Counted from the stretch's first letter, positions 10,476 to 22,708 are shown. The stretch: 64,000 bases of DNA from Cristatella mucedo (GCA_009760855.2 WPIO01000008.1:9785001-9849000), one strand, 5' to 3'. Program-made: numbers and translations. The notes: generated from the letters alone by a model not told the origin.

Positions 10476-11217
10476 AGTCTGTTAGCTACCTGGTGGATAC
10501 CGAAAGCCGCATAGGCTTCGATTGTGCAATGGAATCATCTCCCACTTAGCCTCTACGGCTTTGTAGATTTGCAGACGAGATTCGCCACATTCCATTCCAT
10601 TATTAGACTGCCATACTATTTCAAGCGCTCAAGTGAGCATCTGCAAGCACTTGTTAACTAATCATAGCGACCGGTCGTCTAACTCGCGTACCAAATCGAT
10701 GGGGGAATCGCACGCTCCTCCTGCACACGAGAGCGCCAGTGCGTATTTTCAGCTACTACATTTATTAAACAATTATCTAAACATTTCTTATTATGTAACC
10801 AATTATTATAATCCTAATAATGGAGGTTTTCGCCCTGTTTCGGCAGTCCAACGTCAAACCCTGCCGAGTTAGTGGCGTCGGCACTCCACTGGCAGTGGTG
10901 GCCTGCTCGAGACTGCTAGCCGGATTAGAGCTAACAATCATCCCCTGCCGCCTCGGCGGCGAGCGTCGTCAGCCTGCGGCCTCGGGGCATGGGTACTCGC
11001 TGAAGCTACCGACGTTGCTGACGAGTAAAGCTATATTGTAAAAATAAACCGCTGCCCGGCCGGCGAAGCGTCGATAATGGCGCGCGAGCTGGCGAGCGGG
11101 CCGAGCTCGGCGGCCGTCGATAGCACCGCGGCTAGGCTGATGAATAGCGGGCGGCGGCAAATAGCTGCCGCCCAGCTGAGCCTGCGGAGCCATCCGTTCC
11201 GAGTCAGCAGCCGCTGA
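10476..11217. other. No gene recognised; GC-rich from 10860
   Basis: AT-rich to about 10820, then CpG-rich DNA leading into the candidate exon at 11472-11218. No promoter signal identified. Confidence 0.3.
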
Positions 11218-11472
11218 CTACGGTGCCGGTGGCTGGATGCCAACGCGTCTTAAGGGGACGGCTGCCCTGGGAGCCGGCGGTCCGACTCTCGCCAGCTGGC
11301 CGAGCGAAGCTCCGGGCGGTCCGATGAGCTGGATCGCCGCCTCTTCCTGCTGCTCATCGTTGGCGGGCAGCGCCGAAGGAGGACCGACCATTCGGTCGCC
11401 GAGCACAGCGATGCCCTGCCCGGAGCCCGGCGGACCGACGTTGGGCAGGCGTACCGGCGGCAGCGCGTCGAT
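11218..11472 (-). CDS. Candidate terminal exon with periodic V/I-GPP motifs
   Basis: Minus-strand frame entered through the acceptor cttgctgtgcgttaccag(ag) and ending at TAG 11220-11218. It reads IDALPPVRLPNVGPPGSG, IAVLGDRMVGPPSALP, NDEQQEEAAIQLIGPPGAS, LGQLARVGPPAPRAAVPL. The motif (V/I)GPP occurs four times, about 15-25 residues apart, suggesting degenerate tandem repeats in a Pro/Gly-rich, probably unstructured protein. The plus strand over the same bases is also open for 246 codons and shows a complementary GGP repeat, because the codons are GC-rich and self-complementary in frame. The minus reading is preferred for its more natural amino-acid mix and its acceptor, but this is not decisive. 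No family is recognised. Confidence 0.35.
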   Translation of the reverse strand: MDALPPVRLPNVGPPGSGQGIAVLGDRMVGPPSALPANDEQQEEAAIQLIGPPGASLGQLARVGPPAPRAAVPLRRVGIQPPAP

Positions 11473-12712
11473 CTCTGGTAACGCACAGCAAGCACTCGCT
11501 CGAGCTCCTCGAGCTCACTCGCCCGCTCTGGCCACTCAAGCTAAACGTCGACGAGCCGGCACGCTACACGCTTCGAGCGGGTCGCCGCCACTCGGGCTCA
11601 GAAGTAGCCTCGGCTCCGCTCGGCCAGGGCGGCTCGCTCAACAACCTTGCCGCTCAGACGTTCAGGAGTCGACAGCGAGCAACTTAGGGCGAAGGGCGAT
11701 GGAGCGGCATGGGGGAGGAGCATGGGGGAGGAGCAAGATTGGAGTTGGAGGAGTGGAAGCTACTCGCCGGTGCAGCAGGTGGCGGTGTCAGCGCCAGGCC
11801 AGCTGCGGCAGGGCGTGGGAAAGGGATGGGCGGAGAAAGAGGGCGGGAAGGGAAGGGGCAGGATCGGCTCGGGCGGTGGCTGGCTTGGCCGCGGACAAGA
11901 GACAAGACGCAGCCGAGCGTCAGCAGCTCTCGAGGAGCTGCTCTCACGAGAAGCTGCTCGCTGCGTCAGTGCTTTGACCGACTGACGCTCCACCTGACAT
12001 TCCAGAGAGGGCCACCGGCGGCTCACAAAACGGCCAAAACGGCGGACGGGGTACGGCGAGTGCAAATCACGATCTTTCGGGATGGCAACTCAACGTAAGA
12101 CAGATCGCCGATCGCCTTAGCGAAAGGACATTACGTCACAGTCCCGCGAGCGCTGTTGCAACTGGGATCTGAACGACTTCAGAGAGAAAGCGTACCATTG
12201 GATGGGACAGGTGACAGTTTGCAGGACGTAGAAGTAGCGCTCGGACGGAGACGAGTAGTCATTTCACCCTCGCTGTGCAGGCGCTCACGACCGAACCATT
12301 TACAGCGCCACAGCAGCATCAAGAGAAATCCTTATCTGTAACTTGGAATGCTCGAGCTCCTGAGCTGAAAAAGTTGGCGCCGACAAAACCGAATAACCCA
12401 TACAATGCAGAACAGTCTGACAGTCGAGGATTGGGAAGCGAAATAAGCATAATGATTCGAGATTCCTTGATGTTTGCTCCGGCAAGTGTGCATGACGGAC
12501 AGTGACTATCGTAAAATTTTAAAGAAGTTCTCACTCCCATATTTTCATCAGCTGACGATCTCTGCATCTCGGCCAAAAAATATGTGGGTGTCTAGTGAAA
12601 TTTCCGGCATCTCAAACATTTCTAGCGACGTATCGTGCCGCCCACTTGGCCTCTGTGATCATCCGCAGGCAAAATTAAAGGATGGGAAGAAGCTACGACA
12701 ATAAGTAAATAA
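11473..12712. other. GC-rich block, no gene resolved
   Basis: CpG-rich DNA to about 12060 with long overlapping frames on both strands (Ser/Pro/Arg or Gly/Arg-rich), none with a domain. AT content rises after 12300. Confidence 0.3.
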
Positions 12713-12872
12713 AGAAATTTCATTTTTATAGCATCCTGAGAGAACTTAATCTCTATTAATTTCGGTGCTTTAAACACACCAGGGAGCTCGTGCCCACGAC
12801 CTCAGTCATCAAATACATTCATTTTGACTTTGGTGGAGTCGAGCGCAGTAACCCCTGGGCTAAACCAGTGAC
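12713..12872 (-). mobile_element. SINE-A, tRNA head plus L2-like tail
   Basis: Minus strand: ctggtttagcccaggggtta (A-box region), gtcgtgggcacgagctccc (B-box region), then the hairpin tail containing agagattaagttctctcagg, and a final T/A-rich end. Tail sequence is similar to the L2-A 3' terminus. Confidence 0.6.
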
Positions 12873-12934
12873 AGCAGAGAATGCCCAGAAAAAAAGCGGC
12901 CTCTCAGAACACTGCAACGGAATTCGACCCAAGG

Positions 12935-13121
12935 CAGTGGCTCTCAACTTTCTTAATGTCGCGACCCTCGTATATAGTTCCTCAGGTTGTGACGACCCTT
13001 AACCATTAAATTACTTTGTGCGAAATGTGGAACTGCGTGTTTTCCGATGGTCTTAGGCGATCCCTGTGAAGGAATCGTTCGACCCTCAAAGCGGTCTCGA
13101 CCCACAGGTTGAGAGCCACTG
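12935..13121 (-). mobile_element. SPIN-like non-autonomous hAT element
   Basis: Terminal inverted repeats cagtggctctcaactt and aggttgagagccactg bound 187 bp. Internally it holds gttcctcaggttgtgacgac, gatggtcttaggcgatccct and gaatcgttcgaccc, the order found in SPIN read in reverse. The flanks acccaagg and accaaggg look like a decayed 8-bp target duplication. No transposase is encoded, so mobilisation would have been in trans. Family assignment rests on remembered SPIN consensus features. Confidence 0.85.
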
Positions 13122-13161
13122 ACCAAGGGGAAGCGACATTCGGATGCACAGAGGCAGCTGA

Positions 13162-13545
13162 AAGGAATTTGAAATGCTCTACACGGTCGATTTTTTCGAA
13201 GAGTATTTTGTCTATTTAATCGACGAGTATGTCAAGACCATGCTCTGGCGGTCCGGCGCAGAGCACGAACAGGCGCGATCGCAGGAGATCTTGGTGATGC
13301 GGCTGAGCGAGATGCTTGAAACGAGGCCAGCCGCGGCAGTGGAGGGGGACGGAAGCGTCCCTCGGTTCGTAGCTCTGAAGCTAAGCATGCTGTGCACTCA
13401 CCTCTCTGAAGTGGGTCGTCGTCGGCTTGGAGGAGTCTATTGGGCTCCTGTGCAGGAGGCCCTGCAAAAAACCGAACCGTCGATGCTGCACTGCCTCGAG
13501 GGGCCGATTGTTGCACAGGCACGCGGCTGTCGGGGGAGATAGACA
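13162..13545 (+). CDS. Candidate coding segment, unknown protein
   Basis: After an in-frame TGA at 13159 the plus frame reads KEFEMLYTVDFFEEYFVYL, IDEYVKTMLWRSGAEHEQ, SQEILVMRLSEML, ALKLSMLCTHLSE, YWAPVQEALQKTEPSMLHCL and stops at TAG. The composition (acidic, amphipathic, helix-forming) is protein-like, and a weak donor (gaa|gtgggt) lies at 13411. A second open stretch at 13731-13877 (QEVRAEHADTLEAIKEHEH, CSGCQSKAKHFGYLPL) may belong to it. However, the minus strand here also has an ATG-started frame (13603) ending in a strong donor (agag|gtgagt at 13403). The coding strand is therefore unresolved. No family is recognised. Confidence 0.3.
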
Positions 13546-14044
13546 GGCGACCAATCGGCACAGAGCCAGCGCTAGCACGTGAAAAAGCCGCGAAAAAGTG
13601 CATGGTCAGCTGAGCAGCTGTCCACGCACCGAGCGCTGCGGCAAGAGCTCATCCAGATCGAAATGCACGATACAGGCTCTTATGAAACTACTGCGAAATT
13701 CTCGTCTACAAGTGCGAACTGGCCGTCTAGCAGGAAGTGCGTGCCGAGCATGCAGATACGTTGGAAGCTATCAAGGAGCATGAGCACGCGACCAGCCCGA
13801 GCTGCTCTGGGTGCCAAAGCAAAGCGAAACATTTTGGCTATCTCCCGCTGATAAGATGGGCTAGGAGCATCGGTTAAATTCGACCGGAGCAAGATGTACG
13901 ACTGGTGGTACGCCAAAGAGGACGCTACGTTGAAGCCTTCACTGCAAGTCAATGGTCTAATGAGACTGCTTCTGCGCTCACGCAGTGCTCTCCGAGTCTC
14001 ACTTGGCGGCGAACTCGTGCATGTTTATTATCACTCGCTTTCGC

Positions 14045-14046
<2 letters not shown>

Positions 14047-14090
<44 letters not shown>

Positions 14091-14117
14091 GCTTGGGCAT
14101 GTATCTCTCTCTTTCTA

Positions 14118-14193
<76 letters not shown>
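14047..14193. repeat. Two (CT)n tracts flanking a duplicated spacer
   Basis: Two CT runs separated by tgcttgggcatgta, which recurs just after the second run (14198-14211). The CT block plus spacer is therefore a short tandem duplication. Confidence 0.9.
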
Positions 14194-14194
<1 letters not shown>

Positions 14195-14728
14195 TCTGCT
14201 TGGGCATGTACTGTCACTTACCTATGTAATAGGGCCTCATAGGTTCTCCACCTTGACGGAAATCAGCCGGCGGGACTAAAACGGGCGAAGATCACGAGCA
14301 CTCAGTGGCCGATGCCGTGCAAGCAACGCCGCCGCCGACGCATCCACGCTTGACTCACAAAAACTCAGAAAACGAATTGAGATAGGCTACATGTCCTGTG
14401 AAGCCGGTACTTACCAAACCCAGGCCACTCAGAACGGACTTCTGGCGTAGCTAAGACATGAGGTCGTGCAGTTTTAAAACGGCAGCGATTCTTGCATTCT
14501 TGCAAGTTACTGAATTTTTTTATTGTGTGAGGTACAGTGAGCCAACCTGTTGCACTCCAGTGGGTCCATTAAACTTCGCCTGAGCAGGACTTCGAGTGAG
14601 GCTTAGCGGAGACCTAGCCGATGACCAACAGTTTAATACAAGGCACGGAGCCGAAGGGCACACGGCTCCCTTCGGCCCCTTCTCCCACTCGACTCCTTCT
14701 CCTCGACTGTCCAGGTCTCCTCTCGCAT
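14194..14728. other. No feature recognised
   Basis: Contains isolated donor-like sites on the minus strand (near 14218 and 14415), but no exon that I can support. Confidence 0.3.
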
Positions 14729-14849
14729 GCATGGACCAACTTGGACGTGCTATCCTTATCTAAACAAGCCCACATTTTAGCAATGTTATGAAGCTGAAAA
14801 TAGGCAGCTTTGACTGTGGAGCTGATATGGTCGTCTAACGAGAGGTCGC
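14729..14849 (-). mobile_element. L2-A LINE internal fragment
   Basis: Matches, at near-identity by eye, the segment at 20640-20760 encoding SLDDHISSTVKSAYFQLHNI and the following KLVHA region; truncated at both ends. Confidence 0.75.
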
Positions 14850-14890
14850 CAGTGGCTTATCAGAGGAGCCTGCATACAATACATGCATGC

Positions 14891-14923
14891 ACCATACATA
14901 CATACATACATACATACATACAA
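14891..14923. repeat. (CATA)n microsatellite
   Basis: About eight CATA units. Confidence 0.9.
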
Positions 14924-14930
14924 ACTACAG

Positions 14931-15905
<975 letters not shown>

Positions 15906-16877
15906 AAGGTTTAATCACCTTTACATCTTATTGAGACACACTTTTTAGACACACTTTTTGCTTGAGCAGCCTGTCTTCAAGCGAAGACGCTTTGGGGCAC
16001 CAATTTGGCCTGCTGCTTGTTCGACCTATTCATTCGTCACTTCAGTGGAGGCCTGCGTGACCGCGAATCCTTGAAGAACTGGCTGACAGACAGCCAGTCC
16101 GCTACAGAAGACAGTGCTGGTGTCTATAGATGTCTACAGAATCGGCTGGTGCTTTCTAGTTTTTACGTTCACGTGCAGGCAGACATTGCAGGCCGATCGA
16201 CTGGCGCGCAACAAAGAGAACGAGCGTGCTATCTTGTGGCAGATGTGAAATACCAAGCGAGATTCTTACCCCATTGGTGCGGCGCTAGCACTTCTCGGCC
16301 AAGGTCATGGGTTTGAGAATTGACCGCGAAGCCTCCACCGCTCTTCTGCCGCTTTGCAAACGAGGCTGTTGAATCGTCTACCGTCCGCTTTCATTTTTGC
16401 CACGAACGCACTCACTCGCAATTCCGCAGCCGTTAGTGTACACATAATCAACGGCTCGCTTTGAGTCGCCTCTACCACACCGTTGGCGGCGAATGGTGGC
16501 AACGCCCACCTGCAGCCCCGGGGGGGGCCACTATGGCGGCCGACTGCGCTGGCGTCGCCATATTCGGCCTAACGAGGATAGCAGCCGGCGGCATGGCGCT
16601 AGCTTAGTACCGCTCAGCCTATCTCTCCGATCAGACTGCCGGTTACCACCTCAACGAGCGTCTGTCGCTCACTAAATGAACGCGAATCCTACCCCGTTCA
16701 GCACTAGCCGTCTGCCCTACACTCCGTTCCGGTAGGACTTTCGTGGTTACATTGGCGGCCGCCTGTGCAGCCTGCTGATGACCCTAACCAACGCCACGAA
16801 TTCCAGCCTCGGAAACTAGGCCGTAGCATGGAAATGGCCACAACTATTCCACAAAAGCCTGCAGCCGGTCTGCTTAC
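15906..16877. other. No gene resolved; may hold downstream exons of the 16965 gene
   Basis: The minus strand at 16800-16704 has a Cys-containing open stretch (GCTGGRQCNHESPTGTEC) that could be the next exon after the signal-peptide exon, but acceptor and phase are not convincing. The rest shows nothing recognisable. Confidence 0.3.
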
Positions 16878-16965
16878 CTTTGCCGACCCTGACGGGTTGA
16901 GATATCGCCCACGCTGTCGACGCTGCGACAAGTACCAATAGCACGGCGCCACCGCAACGGCCCAT
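16878..16965 (-). CDS. First coding exon with signal peptide
   Basis: Minus strand. ATG at 16965-16963 opens MGRCGGAVLLVLVAASTAWA, a typical signal peptide (basic n-region, hydrophobic core, small residues before a predicted cut after Ala20). ISQPVRVGK follows. The exon ends at a consensus donor, AAAG|GTAAGC (16880-16872), leaving in phase 1. Upstream on the same strand a TATATA element and a TCAGAC initiator-like sequence lie at suitable spacing, so this is probably exon 1 with a 5' UTR of about 28 nt. Alternatively cgcctctttttcag at about 17007-16994 could be a splice acceptor (cis or trans). The mature protein enters the secretory pathway; its identity is unknown because only nine mature residues are encoded here. 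Confidence 0.55.
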
Positions 16966-16990
16966 CTCGCTGGGTAGGCGATCTATCGTC

Positions 16991-17021
16991 GTCTGAAAAA
17001 GAGGCGACCGGCGTGTATATA
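16991..17021 (-). promoter_or_regulatory. TATA box and initiator-like site
   Basis: TATATA at 17021-17016 on the minus strand with TCAGAC at 16996-16991. The A of the latter (16994) is 27 nt downstream of the first T. The first downstream ATG is the signal-peptide start at 16965. Confidence 0.45.
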
Positions 17022-17750
17022 CGCGGCGCGGCGCTGCGTTCCTCGGGCCCCACGTGACCAACTTCGCGTTTCCGCCGAAAGAAAACATTTGGCAGGCAGA
17101 TGGCGGCGCGTAATTCGATTTGCTGAGTCACCATGGGGCGCTACTGCCAAACCTGACATTCTGAACTCTTAGAAGGAAGAATTATTTACTCCTCCTCGGG
17201 CTGTCGGGTGAGCGAATTTCCGCTTCACTCGCGCCAGCTCTCAGCGGCTGCGAACCGCACCGAAGAGTAGTGTGGAAATGCTCTCAGCGAACTTTCGCGG
17301 CGAGACGCCGAGAAAGTTTCTTTCTGCGCGTCGCCATCGACGCTGCGGAGTGACGCTTCGCCACCTGCGAGTGGATGCCCGAATCGGACGAAAGAGCCGA
17401 GGGGAAGCTCAGTGGAAGCGCTAGCTTAGCGGCAGCTTAGGTGACTCGCCCATAGATCCAGGCGTGCCGCAGCGCCTCGGCGCGGGGCTTGCTACGGAAG
17501 AGGGTTCCTATTGGTGGTGAGCGCGCGAGGGGGCGGCTAGGTCGCAATGCGGCGGTGCTAGGTCGCAATGTCGACACTGAAATTTGAGAGAAAAACCGCC
17601 CCGGCAGCCAATCGTGGGTCAATCGACCAGTCGGGGTCAAGCCACGGGCGGCGGGCGAGTGCGTGCGGCGCTGCGCATCTGCTTACCGGTCTCAGCCGGT
17701 TTCCTAGCGGGTCGGGTAACGCGATCCCACGGCGTCGTCTGCGACAACAA

Positions 17751-17783
<33 letters not shown>

Positions 17784-19206
17784 TGCCTTCGCGGGCCGCC
17801 TACGCTTGCGCAGGCGTGCGCCCGAGCGGTGCAGCGGTGCCTCCCGGCGGCCCGCCCGCCAGGGTTCGGAGCAGAAAAGCTACCGCGAGGAAATGCCGGC
17901 GGCTTTGCCCGCGTGCGGAACGGTGCTGAGTACGAGTCTGCTAAAAGAAGCTTTCGTTAAGGCGTCGTACTCGCCGCGCTCTTTTTGCGAAGGCGCAGGA
18001 ACGCAGGAATTCGCTCCGCTTGCATAATTGCGCTCCGATAGGCAGAGGTCAAATTGTAGTCGCACGGCGACGAGACGAAGTAAGACGAATCGCTGACTTA
18101 GAAGGGGAGCCAACAGGAGGCCGACGAGCGCCCGCTGAGGAATGCCAGCGAAGAGCGGGTGGCGCGGCAAGGACCGGATTGGCTGCGGGACTGGGCAGGT
18201 GCGACGCCATTGCGAAAGACTTGTGCACTCGCGTGACTTAATGCAGTGTACGATCTAGGGTTCGATACTCTACCAGCGCACAGGTGACGATACTAAAACA
18301 CGGAGCGTCTACGAACAACGGCGCATTTCGGCTCGCAGCGAGACGACGGCTCACGACTGTTCTCTCCTGCGCCCGTGTTCCCGCTGTCTTCTCTCTTCAG
18401 GCCGTGACTCACCTTCGATCAAAACATAAACACGTAAAACTATAACCCTCAATTAAACGTAAACTCATAGAACATAAAACTTCCGCAGCGCTATAAGATG
18501 ACAGGACCTTCGCAGCAAAAGTGGCTGTTGCCGATGCTCCTCGATCAAACCCCCTTGAGCCTCCCGAAAGCAAGCGCTACTAGCGTTTCTTGTCTGTTGC
18601 AGAGTTCTCTTCAGAAAACTGAAGTACTGGCGAACATCATATACGGAAACCGAAACAGCTAAGACCTGTTCACCGTGTATGCTGTCTGCTGTTTGACCGC
18701 GGCGCGTTGAAAATTACGTACGAAATTACGTAATTACGTAAGTAAGTGCGCTTCATCCTGTGTCCTTCCCCTTGTGCCACCGAGGCCACGAGGGCTGCGG
18801 CTTTAGCTTCGCCGACTGCTAGTAACCTCCCTGTTAGATACGATCGTGCATCGTTATCATTTTCCGTCGTCGTCGTCGTTGAAATCCATTGCTTGCTCGG
18901 TTCCTGTTGCCCGGAACTGCGAATTGGGAATTTCTAAAAGAAGGCCGACGCGGCGTCACCGCGGTGGCCGGAACCAGCGTGACCGGAAGCTCCGCGTGCT
19001 TGTTTGGAATCCCGAGCATCTGGTCTCCTGCCACCCTTCGCAATTTCCCTCAAGCGCTGCTGAGAATCTCTCTAACTTAATGGTCGTCGGGCCGATTAGA
19101 ACCCCAGTGGCTCATCTTAATGCTCGTCCGTCATTGAATTATCGCTCAGAGTGTAATAAATCTTAATAATCTACGACGTTATCATATACTCTACACCTGT
19201 TCGCTG
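17022..19206. other. CpG-rich DNA, no gene resolved
   Basis: GC-rich to about 18240, with a (GCC)n run at 17752-17785 that makes poly-Ala or poly-Arg frames. A plus frame (PACGTVLSTSLLKEAFVKAS near 17910) looks mildly protein-like. Near 18710-18740 there is a small block of overlapping ttacgta palindromes. Nothing can be named. Confidence 0.3.
17752..17785. repeat. (GCC)n trinucleotide repeat
   Basis: About eleven GCC units. Confidence 0.9.
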
Positions 19207-19376
19207 GTGAGCCGTGATGCCGCACGAGGTAAGAAGGTTGCTTTTCACGACCTCGATCCCGAAGTTTTGGGTTCGAATCCTGCGGTGGGCGATCCTTTAT
19301 TGCCGCTGCAAGCGGCGATGGTGATAGCTTTTAAGGCTCTTCTGTCGCTATAAACAAGAGGCTGTGTAATTAGTTA
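19207..19376 (+). mobile_element. SINE-B, near full length
   Basis: Head gcacgaggtaagaaggttgc, B-box-like gggttcgaatcctgcggtgg, family middle cgatcctttattgccgctgc, and end aggctcttctgtcgctataa then gaggctgtgtaatta. The B-box agrees closely with the GGTTCGANTCC consensus of RNA polymerase III promoters. Confidence 0.65.
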
Positions 19377-19420
19377 GTACTTTTACTCATCTCGCCGCCA
19401 GACCATCACTGGCACGGTAC

Positions 19421-20225
19421 AGCAATGATTCGTGTCCTATCTCAGTTTGAGATTGTAGAATGTTGATGTGAACAGACAAAGATCATCCGAGCTATCACTG
19501 AAGTACTGAGTATTTCTGTGCGTGTTTTTTTTTCTTTTTACAGATTATAGTCTTCCTGCTGCCGATCTAATTGCCAAGTTCAATATAGGATTTCACTTTT
19601 ACGCAGACGACGCTCAGTTGTACCCTACTTTGATCCCTTTCAGCCCTTCAGCACGTCGAACTCTCTCAACTCCCTTGCTGCATGTATTAATAACATCCGC
19701 ACATGGATGCAGCACACTTTCTTAAACTGAATGATAATAAAACCAACTCATAGTTATGAGCCAATCAAGAGAGATTCAGCAATTGGAAAAGTTACCTCCA
19801 CAATCGGCTCTTCCTGCATATCTCCTGCTGAATCTGAACGAAATCTAGGTGTGCTGTTTCAAAGTGACCTTTCATCAGACAACCATATCAGCTCCACAGT
19901 CAAGTCTGTCTACTTTCAGCTAAATAACATTGCTAAAATTCGGGCTTGCTTAGACAGGTATTCTACATCTAAATTGGTCCATGCATGTGCGACATCCCGT
20001 CTTGACTTCTGTAACTCACTGCTTGCTGGTCTATTGCTTTGTGCAATCAGGCGCTTACGGCTGGTGCGAAACTTGGCAGCCAGGCTTGTCTATCGTGAGC
20101 GTCGTAGTTGCCACACCTCACCACTTCTCGTTGACCTGCGCAGGCTCCCAGTCAAGCAGCGCATCGATTTCATGGCTCTGTCGCTCACTTTTAAGGCCGC
20201 TCCATTCTCTGCCACCAGCCTATTA
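19421..20225 (+). mobile_element. L2-A LINE fragment with RT YADD box
   Basis: Plus strand. Contains IGFHFYADDAQLYPTLIPF (catalytic YADD region), then after frameshifts SSCISPAESERNLGVLFQSD, FQLNNIAKIRACLDR, TSRLDFCNSLLAGL and LLVDLRRLPVKQRIDF. Truncated at 20225 before the C-terminal domain; no tail. Confidence 0.88.
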
Positions 20226-20398
20226 ATAAAGACTGCTGGCCCCAGCTACGCGCATTTACCCAAACTTCGCCACCTTCCCTGCCCGTCGTCGGCGGCGGCG
20301 GCAGTTCTTCCGCGAGTCCTCGAGTAAGTGCTCCCCACTCTCTAGCGACCGGCCTGCGCCCAGAGCAGCAGCAGCCGCTGCCGCCACCACAGACGCGT

Positions 20399-21012
20399 AG
20401 AGATAGGCTGGAGCCATAGAATGAAAGGACCTAAAAGTGAGCGACAAAACCTTGAAGTCAATCCGTTGCTTGACTGGTAGCCAGTTCAGGTCGGCGAGAA
20501 GTGGAGTAATGTGGCAACTGCGACGCTCACGACAGACAAGCCTAGCTGCAAAGTTTTGCACCAGCTGCAATCGCCTGATTGCACATGCTGGTAGGCCAGT
20601 AAGCAGTGAGTTGCAGAAGTCGAGACGAGATGTCACGAATGCACGGACCAACTTGGACGTGGTATCCTTATCTAAACAAGCCCGAATTGTAGCAATATTA
20701 TGAAGCTGAAAATAGGCAGATTTGACCGTGGAGCTGATATGGTCGTCTAACGAGAGGTCGCTTTGGAATATGACACCTAGATTTCGAGCTGATTCGACAG
20801 GAGATATGCTGGCAGAACCAATTTTGAGCGTCAGCCTTTTCAATTTCTGAATCACACTGGGTTTGCCCATAACTAGTAAGTTAGTTTTGTCATCGTTTAG
20901 TTTTAGAAAATTTGCTGCCGTCCATATGCAGATGTCATCAATGCATGCAGCAAGTGAGTTTAGATAATTTGAGGTGCTCGAAGGCTGTGAGGGATCAAAG
21001 CAAAGGTACAAT
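20399..21012 (-). mobile_element. L2-A LINE fragment, uninterrupted frame
   Basis: Minus-strand frame starting YLCFDPSQPSSTSNYLNS and continuing without interruption through DDICIWTAANFLKLNDDK, LLVMGKPSVIQKLKRL, SLDDHISSTVKSAYFQLHN, LVRAFVTSRLDFCNSLLTG and LADLNWLPVKQRIDFKVL to SMAPAYL. It then runs into unrelated GC-rich DNA. The open frame suggests this is one of the youngest copies. It is inverted relative to the copy at 19421, with a 170-bp unique GC-rich spacer. Confidence 0.92.
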
Positions 21013-22708
21013 ATGAATATGCTAGAATTGCAGAATAATTACAAAAACGACGAGGGACGAATACAGGAAGTATTATTTTTAGCATACTGGCGGGCCTGGA
21101 AAGAGCCTCTGTTCTCTTGGGATGCTATTAAAATACTTTATTATTAGTATTAATAATGGTGATATTATTATTATTATTATAAGAAGCAGCTCTTCTTTAG
21201 TTGATCTGTCCTTTGCACGCACTCGGAATCCATAAAAATATACGGTTGCTTTAAAAATTCCTCGTTATTGCTAACAGGAGCCGCGGAATTCGTATGCGCC
21301 TGCCACCCGCGAGCGGTTCAACAGACCTGCAACTGCTTATTCCACGCGGTATCCGGGTTCTTGCCCGATGAGCCGATTCGAGGCTCGGTGCCGCTGGCGG
21401 TAGCCGCCGCTGGTAGGCGAAGAAAAAGATGGCACCCACGTGCAGTGCAGCGGCGGAGGCCAGCGCCGAGAGCTGCCGATGGCTAATCGCGTGCAGGTGC
21501 CACTCGATGCAACACCGAGCGAACGCTGCCGCCGCGCATCCGTCGCTCATTCGGCGGTGCGATGCAGGCTGACCGGGCCTTTCCCGCAGCGCATCCGTCG
21601 CCAGCGGCTGCTGCTTTCGCCGCTGCCGCTCGAGGAGATGCGATTAGCTCGCTGGCCATTTTCCAAGCGCGCCAATACTAAGCGTAATGCGCTAGGAGCC
21701 TGAACCCCGCGACTTATCACGTGTCGCTCGTCCGACGACGACAGCGAGATAAACAGCATGTGCGGCGCTGGCTGTCGCAATCTGCCACCGCTGGCCGCTT
21801 GCGTCGGCGACGCGAGCGGCCAGCGGAGCGTGCGAGTGAGCTCACAATTCCGCAGACCGACGGAAAAACTCCCTAAGCGAAGCCAGCGAGCCGAACCTTC
21901 GTGTAAAGTTCGCGCGTAAGCCGCGGCAGCTTAAGTCGCTGGTGTAGGCGTGCACCGGTAGTCTGGGCTGACGCGAATTATAAAGCATCCTGATGTCATG
22001 CATGCGGTACAGTCGAAGCTCGGGAAGGCGATGAATGAATGAATCCTCGGCGTGAATCCTTAAATGGTAGATAGATGATCCAGAGCAGACAGCCTCGAGA
22101 AACGTCACTTGGCTACACGTGGCACACGTGAAGCCACACAGCACCTGCTGTCCGAGCGTTCGCTAGCGTTCGTTGCTTAGCGGCTGGTATTGCCAGCTTT
22201 CAGAACGCGCAGCATCTTCTTTGTCACACTCCGTGCGCTCATCCAACGCAAGCTCAACGAACAGCACGTGTTTACGCACGACGCTCGCCATTCGGCTCTC
22301 GTCAGTGAGCGCTGTGAGCTTCGTACACCGAGCAGGGAGGCCTTCGCACCCGTGCCACCTTCGCTCTCGTCAGTTTGACGCGCCTCGAGCAGGAGAAGCC
22401 TCGCACCTTGCCAAGCTTAGCAGCTGTCAGCGCATTTAGCAAAGCCGCGACGGCCGCACAGGCAACAGTTGCAGCTCAGTCGACGTTACGCGCCCTGAGA
22501 GGTGTGAGGGTATCTCGTTCAGTGGCTGCTGGCTATTTCGGGATTCGTACTTTGCACCGATCGGAAGATGTGGGCAACTTCGCTCTCCATGTCGCACCCT
22601 GACGTGTCTGCGAACGGGCTCCTACATCGCTGAACGCCCGTCCGGACTCAGCAGTAGCCTAGTCGCCTCAATTTTATTATGCCTTAGAGTGCATCACCTT
22701 CAGGATGA
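21013..22708. other. No gene resolved; GC-rich 21270-22620
   Basis: Short (ATT)n near 21145-21180. CpG-rich DNA follows with overlapping frames. A minus frame at 21550-21251 includes a hydrophobic stretch (ALHVGAIFFFAYQRR) but has no ATG or clear splice sites. Confidence 0.3.
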
